From Microbacteriaceae bacterium (GTDB lineage Bacteria; Actinomycetota; Actinomycetes; Actinomycetales; Microbacteriaceae), in assembly GCA_024639845.1 (NCBI GenBank), contig JAHEGG010000005.1:62001-126000 (forward strand): a stretch of DNA of 64,000 nt, given 5' to 3'. A model generated the notes under the pieces. It saw only the letters and a list, made by a program, of their open reading frames with translations, searched no databases and was not told where the DNA came from. The position numbers were made by a program, and so were the translations under genes. This document shows, piece by piece, positions 57,320 to 64,000 of the stretch. Within the stretch, counting starts at the first letter, position 1; the number at the start of each line of letters is the position of its first letter.

Positions 57320-58339
57320 CTAGCCTCCGAGAACCTTGGTTAGGTACCGAGCTACCGCTCGAACCGCCGAAATGTTTGATGAATAATCCATACGTGTAGG
57401 ACCGATAACACCGATTTTTGCAACTTCATTTCCAGCGTTTTCATATCCAGAAACCACGACAGCGGTTTCGGTTAGGCCCTGCACGGTGTTCTCACGACCA
57501 ATCCGTAGGCCTACACCATGCTGCTCGGTTTGCATCTCGCTGATTAGACGCAAAAGCACAACCTGCTCTTCGATGGCGTCGAGAACCGGAGAAATACTTC
57601 CGCTGAAATCTTCTTCTTTGCGCACCAAATTAGCTGTTCCTGCCAACAGCAGTTTTTCGGTGCGGTTCGCGTCTACAGTCTCGATGATGCCGTCAACAAG
57701 TTTGGATGCCAGCTTTCGTTGCTCGGGTTTTACAGAGCCCACGAAGGTAGAAAGCAGTGCGCCGACCTGGGTCAGTGGCTTGTTGGCGAGCAACGCGTTG
57801 AGTCTGGCACGGTACTCGGGCAAAGCATCCGAGTCATAAACGAACTGGAGATCTACGGTGTGCTGTTCGACACGGCCGGTGTCGATAATCAGAATTATGA
57901 GGATGCGAGTGTCTGTGACAGCCAACAACTCAATGTTGCGCACCTGAGACTTGCCGAGAGTCGGAAACTGCACCATCGCAACCTGATTTGTCAGTTGCGA
58001 AAGCAAGCGAACCGTTCGAGACAGCGTTTCGTCGAGGTCGGCCGATCCAGTAAGAAGGGTTTCGATGGCGGTCTTTTCTGGCGCTGAGAGAGGTTTGACT
58101 TCGTTCAAACGGTCGACAAACAAGCGATAACCCTTGTCGGTGGGCACCCGGCCGCTTGAGGTGTGAGGAGCGACAATCAAGTCCTCTTCTTCGAGAATCG
58201 CCATGTCATTGCGAATGGTTGCTGATGAAACACCGAAATTGTGTTTTTCGACGAGACTTTTTGAGGCAACCGGCTCTTTGCTGGCGATGTAGTCCTGAAC
58301 GATCGCTCGAAGAACCTCGATTGTGCGGTCTTGCAGCAT
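57320..58339 (-). CDS. hrcA: Heat-inducible transcription repressor HrcA
   Basis: Represses class I heat-shock operons by binding CIRCE. The 339-residue protein has an N-terminal winged helix (VLRAIVQDYIASKEPVASK... NFGVSSATIRNDMAILEEE) and a larger ligand/dimer domain (ARYLTKVLGG at the end). GAGGTG lies six bases before ATG 58339. A CIRCE site 13 bp upstream shows autoregulation. dnaJ is next. Confidence 0.97.
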   Translation of the reverse strand: MLQDRTIEVLRAIVQDYIASKEPVASKSLVEKHNFGVSSATIRNDMAILEEEDLIVAPHTSSGRVPTDKGYRLFVDRLNEVKPLSAPEKTAIETLLTGSADLDETLSRTVRLLSQLTNQVAMVQFPTLGKSQVRNIELLAVTDTRILIILIIDTGRVEQHTVDLQFVYDSDALPEYRARLNALLANKPLTQVGALLSTFVGSVKPEQRKLASKLVDGIIETVDANRTEKLLLAGTANLVRKEEDFSGSISPVLDAIEEQVVLLRLISEMQTEQHGVGLRIGRENTVQGLTETAVVVSGYENAGNEVAKIGVIGPTRMDYSSNISAVRAVARYLTKVLGG

Positions 58340-58351
58340 GGTTCACCTCGC

Positions 58352-58378
58352 TTAGCACTCGTATACCTTGAGTGCCAA
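58352..58378. promoter_or_regulatory. CIRCE operator upstream of hrcA
   Basis: TTAGCACTC, nine bases, GAGTGCCAA: the CIRCE inverted repeat (TTAGCACTC-N9-GAGTGCTAA) with one change in the right arm. On the minus strand TTGGCA within it is also a candidate -35 box, so HrcA would cover the hrcA-dnaJ promoter. Confidence 0.93.
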
Positions 58379-58389
58379 TATTAGCCGAC

Positions 58390-59619
58390 CTAGGCCAAAA
58401 GTCGCTTGACGACGCCGTCGGCAAGGAGGCGACCGCGCAGGGTCAGTGAGATAGTCCCACGTATCGCCGCAACACCGTCAATCAACCCATCGGCGATGAG
58501 ACTTGAGATTTTCTGATCAACATCGCCAGTGACGCCGGTGAGCACCTCGGAGGCAAGGCCAGACCTCAGGCGCAACTCAAGCATGACCCGCTCACTCAAT
58601 CGCGCCTGGTCGTCTAGCACCTCTCGCCCCACTGCCGGCGATAGCCCATCCAATAGTGGCTTTGCGTAGGCGGTCGGATGTTTGGCGTTCCACCAGCGCA
58701 CTCCCCCGACGTGACTGTGTGCTCCCGGACCGTAACCCCACCAGTCTTGCCCGGTCCAATAGGCAAGGTTGTGCAACGACGCGTCGCTCGGCGTTCTAGC
58801 GAAGTTACTCAACTCGTACCAGTTCAAACCAGCCGAGCCGAAAGCCTCATCAGCAAACTCGTATTTGTCGGCTTCGAGGTCCTCATCGGGTTCTTCGAGC
58901 TGTCCGGATTGAATCTGCCGATAAAGCTTTGTACCAGGTTCGACAATCAACGCATACGCCGAAATGTGGTCGGTCTCTAGACCAATCGCCGCTTCGACGC
59001 TGCGTTTCCAGTCATCCAAGCTCTCTCCTGGAGCGCCATAGATTAGATCAACGGAGGTTTTGAGTCCAGCATCCTTGGCATAGCGCACCGCAAGTGGCAC
59101 ATTTTCTAGATTATGGGTGCGTTCGAGCGTCTTAAGCACGGATGGAACTGCCGATTGCATGCCGAAGGACACCCGATTAAAGCCACCCGCAGCCAAGGCG
59201 TTTAGATAACGGACATCAACCGAGTCTGGATTTGCCTCGGTCGTGATTTCCGCATGCGAGGAAAGCCCGAAGATTTCAGTTAGCGCTTCAAGCGAACGGA
59301 CCAAGTCTGAAACGGGTAGTTGCGTAGGTGTTCCCCCACCGAAAAATACTGACGTGAGGGCGCGCTGGGGAAGGCCAGAAGTTTCCAATACCCGCTGAGA
59401 AAAATCGAGTTCCTGTAGCAATCGCTGAACGAAATCGGTTTGATTGAAACCCTGCAACTCACTTGAGGTGTAGGTGTTGAAGTCACAGTAGCCACAGCGC
59501 ACGGAGCAGAACGGCACGTGAATGTATGCGTGGAAGGTTCGCACGCTGGCACCAATGAGAGCCTGCTCGGGTAACTTGCCGTCTGCCGGTGCTGGATCGG
59601 CAATTGGAAATTGGGCCAA
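58390..59619 (-). CDS. hemW: Radical SAM heme chaperone HemW
   Basis: A 409-residue HemN-like radical SAM protein. The cluster motif is PFCSVRCGYCDFN, followed by FFGGGTPTQL and the helical C-terminal domain. HemW is now seen as a heme chaperone rather than a coproporphyrinogen oxidase; assignment to HemW rests on sequence length and context. The TTG 59619 start directly follows the lepA stop (TAATTG), with AAGGG upstream. It lies just ahead of the CIRCE-hrcA unit. Confidence 0.9.
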   Translation of the reverse strand: MAQFPIADPAPADGKLPEQALIGASVRTFHAYIHVPFCSVRCGYCDFNTYTSSELQGFNQTDFVQRLLQELDFSQRVLETSGLPQRALTSVFFGGGTPTQLPVSDLVRSLEALTEIFGLSSHAEITTEANPDSVDVRYLNALAAGGFNRVSFGMQSAVPSVLKTLERTHNLENVPLAVRYAKDAGLKTSVDLIYGAPGESLDDWKRSVEAAIGLETDHISAYALIVEPGTKLYRQIQSGQLEEPDEDLEADKYEFADEAFGSAGLNWYELSNFARTPSDASLHNLAYWTGQDWWGYGPGAHSHVGGVRWWNAKHPTAYAKPLLDGLSPAVGREVLDDQARLSERVMLELRLRSGLASEVLTGVTGDVDQKISSLIADGLIDGVAAIRGTISLTLRGRLLADGVVKRLLA

Positions 59620-61479
59620 TTACTTGCCCTTCTTCTCGCCTTTTTTCTCGCTATCGCTCGAGAGAGCCGCGATGAATGCTTCCTGAGGAACCTCCACACG
59701 ACCGACCATCTTCATGCGCTTCTTACCTTCTTTTTGCTTCTCGAGCAACTTGCGCTTTCGGCTGATGTCACCGCCGTAACACTTGGCAAGAACATCCTTG
59801 CGCATAGCTCGGATGCTCTCGCGAGCGATGATGCGTGAGCCAACGGCAGCCTGAATGGGAACTTCGAATTGTTGACGAGGAATCAGTTCGCGCAACTTAC
59901 CAGTCATCATGACTCCGTAGGCGTACGCCTTTTCGCGGTGCACGATCGCGCTGAACGCGTCAACTTGGTCTCCTTGAAGCAAGATGTCGACTTTGACGAG
60001 GTCACCTTCTTGCAGGCCAGCCTCTTCGTAATCGAGCGAGGCATATCCCTGGGTACGGCTCTTCAGTTGGTCGAAGAAGTCGAAAACGATTTCTGCCAAG
60101 GGAAGCGAATAGCGAAGCTGCACCCGATCCTCGCCCAGGTATTGCATGTCAATCATGCTTCCTCGGCGGGCCTGGCAGAGCTCCATGATTGTGCCCACGT
60201 AATCTTTAGGGCTCAGGATTGTCGCCCGAACCATAGGCTCGAGCACACGCTTGATTTTGCCGGTTGGGAACTCGCTCGGGTTGGTGACCGTGAACTCCTT
60301 TTGATCCTCCATGGTGACCTCATAGACCACGGATGGCGCTGTTGCAATCAACTCGAGCCCGAACTCGCGTTCGAGTCGTTCGGTCACGATTTCGAGGTGC
60401 AACAGACCGAGGAAACCACAACGGAAGCCAAAACCTAGTGCAACGGAGGTTTCCGGTTCGTAGACCAGTGCTGCATCAGACAGCTTGAGTTTGTCTAGTG
60501 CCTCGCGCAGGTTCGGGTAATCGCTGCCGTCAATTGGGTAGATTCCCGAGAACACCATCGGCTTTGGTTCGCTGTAGCCCTTGAGCGCCTGGATCGCTGG
60601 TTTTGCTTGAGTGGTGATGGTGTCGCCAACCTTGGATTGGCGAACATCCTTGACGCCGGTGATTAGATAACCGACCTCGCCCACGCCGAGGCCTTTGGTG
60701 GGCTCTGGTTCAGGCGATGACACACCAATTTCGAGAAGTTCGTGGATGGCTCGCGTCGACATCATCTGGATGCGCTCACGCGGAGCCAGGCTACCGTCGA
60801 TCATCCTCACGTAGGTTACAACTCCGCGATACGAGTCGTAAACCGAATCAAAAATCATGGCGCGGGCGGGAGCATTCGGGTCGCCAACCGGGTTCGGAAT
60901 CGTGGCAACGATCTTGTCGAGCAAGGCGTCTACACCCACTCCAGTCTTTCCCGAAACTCTTAGGCAATCCTCTGGCTTTCCACCGATTAGGTTGGCCAGC
61001 TCTTCGGCATACTTCTCTGGCTGAGCCGCGGGAAGATCGATTTTGTTTAGAACCGGGATGATCTCCAGATCGTTTTCCATTGCCAAATAAAGGTTGGCGA
61101 GCGTCTGCGCCTCGATACCCTGCGCCGCGTCAACAAGCAGCACGGCACCTTCGCAGGCTGCCAGAGAGCGGGACACCTCGTAGGTGAAATCCACGTGACC
61201 CGGTGTGTCAATCATGTTCAGCGCGTAAGTTTGACCATCGACATCCCAGGGCATCCGCACGGCCTGTGACTTGATGGTGATGCCACGTTCGCGCTCGATG
61301 TCCATGCGATCTAAATACTGGGCGCGCATGGAACGGTCGTCAACGATGCCTGTGAGTTGAAGCATGCGATCGGCTAGCGTCGACTTGCCGTGATCGATGT
61401 GGGCGATGATGCAAAAGTTGCGAATCAGCGAGGGATCTGTCTTCGACGGCTCGAGACGACGCGATGAGCGTGGTGACAA
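59620..61479 (-). CDS. lepA: Elongation factor 4
   Basis: Ribosomal back-translocating GTPase, 619 residues. It has GTPase motifs ([28 protein letters not shown]), EF-G-like domains, and the LepA C-terminal domain with [19 protein letters not shown]. Start is TTG 61479, with GAGGT six bases upstream; homology begins soon after ([13 protein letters not shown]). It is divergent from rpsT by about 216 nt, where I see no other gene. Confidence 0.96.
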   Translation of the reverse strand: MSPRSSRRLEPSKTDPSLIRNFCIIAHIDHGKSTLADRMLQLTGIVDDRSMRAQYLDRMDIERERGITIKSQAVRMPWDVDGQTYALNMIDTPGHVDFTYEVSRSLAACEGAVLLVDAAQGIEAQTLANLYLAMENDLEIIPVLNKIDLPAAQPEKYAEELANLIGGKPEDCLRVSGKTGVGVDALLDKIVATIPNPVGDPNAPARAMIFDSVYDSYRGVVTYVRMIDGSLAPRERIQMMSTRAIHELLEIGVSSPEPEPTKGLGVGEVGYLITGVKDVRQSKVGDTITTQAKPAIQALKGYSEPKPMVFSGIYPIDGSDYPNLREALDKLKLSDAALVYEPETSVALGFGFRCGFLGLLHLEIVTERLEREFGLELIATAPSVVYEVTMEDQKEFTVTNPSEFPTGKIKRVLEPMVRATILSPKDYVGTIMELCQARRGSMIDMQYLGEDRVQLRYSLPLAEIVFDFFDQLKSRTQGYASLDYEEAGLQEGDLVKVDILLQGDQVDAFSAIVHREKAYAYGVMMTGKLRELIPRQQFEVPIQAAVGSRIIARESIRAMRKDVLAKCYGGDISRKRKLLEKQKEGKKRMKMVGRVEVPQEAFIAALSSDSEKKGEKKGK

Positions 61480-61695
61480 GATCTACCTCATGAGTTTGGA
61501 CGTTTTGGTTGCGAGTGCAACCATGCCATTCTCGCACACCTCGCCTGAAAAGGTCGCCCCGCGCCGTTTGAATAGTTGCCTGAACCAAGGATGCGCTGGT
61601 AACATTGACGAAGTAGCGGATGAGTGTCTCCATCCAAAGCCCAACAAATCATTTGAGGCTTTTCCACGCGGAAAAGCTAGACACGAAAGCATGAC

Positions 61696-61956
61696 ATGGC
61701 AAACATTAAGTCACAGTTGAAGCGCATTGGCACCAACGCAAAGGCCGCCGAGCGCAACAAGGCAGTCAAGAGCGAGCTCAAGACCGTCGTTCGCGCAGTG
61801 CGCGAGGCTGCGGTTGCCGGAGACAAGGCAGCAGCTACCGCCGCTCTTCAGACCGCAAACAAGAAGTTGGACAAGGCCGTTTCAAAGGGCGTTATCCACA
61901 AGAACCAAGCAGCGAACCGCAAGTCGGCCATCGCCAAGAAGGTTTCGGCTCTCTAA
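61696..61956 (+). CDS. rpsT: 30S ribosomal protein S20
   Basis: Basic 86-residue ribosomal protein that binds 16S rRNA. The helical sequence starts [14 protein letters not shown] and ends with [17 protein letters not shown], as in the family. GAAAG at about seven bases before ATG 61696 is a weak ribosome binding site. It is monocistronic and ends in a strong terminator. TAGACA (about 61678) may be its -10. Confidence 0.97.
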   Translation: MANIKSQLKRIGTNAKAAERNKAVKSELKTVVRAVREAAVAGDKAAATAALQTANKKLDKAVSKGVIHKNQAANRKSAIAKKVSAL

Positions 61957-61973
61957 AGACCAAAACTTAAAAA

Positions 61974-62000
61974 ACACCTCGCTTCGGCGGGGTGTTTTTT
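61974..62000 (+). terminator. Rho-independent terminator after rpsT
   Basis: ACACCTCGC (61974-61982) pairs with GCGGGGTGT (61987-61995, one G-T pair) over a TTCG tetraloop, then TTTTT. A-rich sequence on the other side lets it also stop the convergent MFS gene. Confidence 0.92.
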
Positions 62001-62035
62001 CATTCTTAAGGTGAGGATGCGTCGCGCAGTGCTTT

Positions 62036-63196
62036 CTATTCGATCTTGCGTTTGCCACCGGCGACAAAACTGCTGCAAGCCTGAATGACCGTTAGACAGA
62101 CAAGTAGCCAAAGCGATGCCGACCAGCTACCCGTAATCTCACGAATCGAAGAGAAGGCAAAAGTTCCAATCGCCGAGAGCAAGTAGCCGCCACCTTGAAC
62201 AAACGCAGAGACCGAGGTTGTCCTTGTGGCTTCTCGAGCGCTAGTGCTGATGAGAGTAAGCGAGAGCGGAAACGAAGACGCTTGGCCGAGACCGATGAGG
62301 ATGGCTGCCAAGGTTTCAAGACCCGGTATCAGAAGAAGTGAAAACCCACAGAGCGTTACGCAACTGATTAAGAAGCCGGCCCAGTCAAGCCTCTTTACTC
62401 GACCGAAGTTGGCCGAGAGCAGTAATCCGGTTGGAACTCCGACGATTGTGGCGAGTCCGAGTAGCCCGCCCGCAGCATCCGCGCCGAACCCACGTTGAAT
62501 CAGCAGTGTCGGCAGCCAGGCGAGAATCGCATAGAAGCCTAAAGACTGAATACCGAAGAACACGAACAGCGCCCAGGTCACTGGCGATTTTGTGATGGAG
62601 ACTCTTGCTTGGCTTCCAGCAGATGCAACGACCTCGGTATCACGATGAACGGGCTGCAATCTGAGCCACAGGAGCAGCGCGAGGAGGCCTGGAACTAGCC
62701 AAATCATAAGAGCCAAATTCCAATCGCCGACCCAGGCGCTGGTCGGAACTGCGGTAGCCGCGGCGAAGCTTGCCGAGATTGCAAGAACACTTGTATAGGC
62801 GGCCGTGACCTTCGCGACTGACTTTGGAAAACGTTCTCGAACCACCGAGGGGATCAGCACGTTGGCAACTGCAATGGCGAGTCCAGCGATTGCTGTGCCA
62901 ATCAAAAGGGATGCAAAACCAAACCAACCACGCAATGCGATTGACAGAACAAGCGCAGCCAGCATGTAGACCATTGCACGCTCGAGACCGAGGCGTCGAG
63001 CAAACCACGGTCCCACAAATGCACCCAAACCGAAGGTAAGCACTGGAATCGCGCTCAATACGCCTTGATTCAGCGCATTGAGACCGAGAACCTCTGAAAT
63101 CTCAGGAAGCAGCGGACCGACCGCTGCCAATGGGGGTCTAAGCACCAGAGAGCAAACCAGTATGGCTGCGACAACAAGGAAATTCCGGGTCTTCAT
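62036..63196 (-). CDS. MFS transporter, CynX/NimT type
   Basis: A 386-residue protein with 12 predicted helices. The opening LRPPLAAVGPLLPEI and the loop FARRLGLERA fit the CynX/NimT branch (cyanate or nitroimidazole resistance-like transporters), though the substrate is not known. The ATG overlaps the holA stop by four bases, so it is translated right after the clamp-loader subunit, an odd pairing that may reflect compact gene packing only. It ends before the rpsT terminator. Confidence 0.86.
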   Translation of the reverse strand: MKTRNFLVVAAILVCSLVLRPPLAAVGPLLPEISEVLGLNALNQGVLSAIPVLTFGLGAFVGPWFARRLGLERAMVYMLAALVLSIALRGWFGFASLLIGTAIAGLAIAVANVLIPSVVRERFPKSVAKVTAAYTSVLAISASFAAATAVPTSAWVGDWNLALMIWLVPGLLALLLWLRLQPVHRDTEVVASAGSQARVSITKSPVTWALFVFFGIQSLGFYAILAWLPTLLIQRGFGADAAGGLLGLATIVGVPTGLLLSANFGRVKRLDWAGFLISCVTLCGFSLLLIPGLETLAAILIGLGQASSFPLSLTLISTSAREATRTTSVSAFVQGGGYLLSAIGTFAFSSIREITGSWSASLWLLVCLTVIQACSSFVAGGKRKIE

Positions 63197-64000
63197 CGAG
63201 TTCGCCCTTTTGTCGCCAAGAACGAGACCAACTTTTCGATTTGGTATTCGGGATCTCTGGCAGCACCCTTGGCTGCGGCATCGGCAGAAGCAAGTAGTTG
63301 CAACGCTTGACCTAGCTCCTCGTCATTCCATCCCTGCACATCGGAACGGGCCTTGGACAACCGCCAGGGATCAAGCCCCGTAGATGCTGGTGTCGCTCGA
63401 GGATCGCTGTGGACCCTCGCCATGGTTCTTATCTTGGTAGCCATACCAGCGAGCAACGGAACCGGGTCAAGCCCCGTGTTGAAGCCGTGACGAAGCAGCG
63501 CAAGTGCTTCGTTTAGTTTTCCGGCAAGGGCGGCATCGGCGATTTTGAAGGAGTTGGTTTGAACCCTGCCACCGAAGTATCGATCGACGATTTCTTCACC
63601 AATGGTTTCTGCCGAGTCGAGCATGAGTTGCTGGCACGCTCCTGCGAGTTCTCCGATGTCGCCTGTGAAAGCGTCGGTTAGAGCGCGAATGGCTCCCTCG
63701 GTGACTTTGCGTTGCTCGGTGGCAAACTCGGACACGACGAACTTGACCCGATCGGCATCCTTGTCGATTTTGGCGCAGGCGATTTCTATGGCCGTGGGAT
63801 TGGACCTAAACGCTTCAAGAAAGGCCTTTCCCCTAACCGAAGAGCCACTGTGCCTAACAATCAGGTAGGTATCTTCAGCAGGTTGAAGGTTGTAGCTCTT
63901 TGCGTCATCAATGAAGGCATCGGTGCAACGTTCTGCACCGTCGACGATGATGAGTCGAGGTTCGGCAAAAAGTGAAGGGCTGGCGAGATTTAGTAGCTGC
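63193..64000 (-). CDS. holA: DNA polymerase III delta subunit, C-terminal part
   Basis: The frame reads without a stop from the right window edge to TGA at 63193, giving about 268 residues; the N-terminus is outside. It begins QLLNLASPSLFAEPRLIIVDG and contains EDTYLIVRHSG and the segment EEIVDRYFGGRVQTNSFKIA, typical of the clamp-loader delta subunit, which opens the beta clamp. Its GTG-like codon at 63735 is internal, not a start. Its order with lepA and rpsT matches mycobacteria (Rv2413c). The overlap with the MFS gene is four bases. Confidence 0.92.
   Translation of the reverse strand, partial: QLLNLASPSLFAEPRLIIVDGAERCTDAFIDDAKSYNLQPAEDTYLIVRHSGSSVRGKAFLEAFRSNPTAIEIACAKIDKDADRVKFVVSEFATEQRKVTEGAIRALTDAFTGDIGELAGACQQLMLDSAETIGEEIVDRYFGGRVQTNSFKIADAALAGKLNEALALLRHGFNTGLDPVPLLAGMATKIRTMARVHSDPRATPASTGLDPWRLSKARSDVQGWNDEELGQALQLLASADAAAKGAARDPEYQIEKLVSFLATKGRTR

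Noticed and set aside
61480-61695. Small genes between lepA and rpsT
   Set aside because: Only short overlapping frames without ribosome binding sites are present; the space holds the divergent promoters.
63193-63735. A complete 180-residue protein starting at GTG 63735
   Set aside because: The frame continues upstream without a stop to the window edge with delta-subunit sequence, so 63735 is internal to holA.

Overview
The window is a dense block of housekeeping genes from an actinobacterium, most likely a small-genome freshwater Microbacteriaceae (Luna/Rhodoluna/Aquiluna type). This rests on moderate GC, very short or overlapping gene junctions, actinobacterial marker families (DUF4191, DUF3145, polyphosphate glucokinase, PAC2, RNase H/phosphatase fusion, glnA-glnE-glnA2) and gene order recalled from Mycobacterium tuberculosis (about Rv2213-Rv2245, then Rv2343c-Rv2413c). 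The genus is an inference.

Layout. 1-8.5 kb: end of an MFS transporter, PAC2 protein, leucyl aminopeptidase, then lpdA-sucB (E3 and E2 of 2-oxoacid dehydrogenases), lipB-lipA (which make the lipoyl group that E2 needs) and a DUF4191 protein. 8.6-14.4 kb: nitrogen block with glnA, the adenylyltransferase glnE and a second glutamine synthetase. 14.4-19.2 kb: nadE-ridA-panB (NAD and pantothenate), a SPOR mini-protein, map, ppgK. 19.2-24.3 kb, minus strand: rnpB, RNase HI/phosphatase, zinc-ribbon protein, Nif3 protein, a permease-like membrane protein and tRNA-Val. 24.4-31.2 kb: peroxiredoxin, then aceE-fabD-fabH-acpP-fabF, linking acetyl-CoA production to fatty acid synthesis, and a DUF3145 gene.

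31.7-42.4 kb is the least conserved part: thymidine kinase, secreted pullulanase, tRNA-CAT, a glycosyltransferase, a DMT transporter, peptide deformylase, and an AzlC/AzlD exporter led by a two-component pair whose kinase has no phosphoacceptor histidine; tRNA-Asn closes it, followed by a 2-hydroxyacid dehydrogenase. 42.4-64 kb, minus strand: dnaG, dgt, dus, glyS, uppS, recO, leuA with a structured leader, era, corC-like, ybeY, phoH, HIT, rsmE, dnaJ, hrcA with a CIRCE operator, hemW, lepA; rpsT stands alone on the plus strand; then a second MFS transporter and the 3' part of holA.

Regulation. At least ten genes have a TANNNT hexamer 6-7 nt before the start codon and no convincing Shine-Dalgarno site, which suggests leaderless mRNAs. 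The rnpB gene shows the same hexamer-to-+1 spacing and so anchors the rule independently. No insertion sequence, prophage or CRISPR array was seen. The most unusual items are the degenerate kinase/regulator pair with AzlCD, the leader hairpin of leuA, the permease-like protein with a long acidic N-terminus, and a perfect inverted repeat in front of the pullulanase gene.
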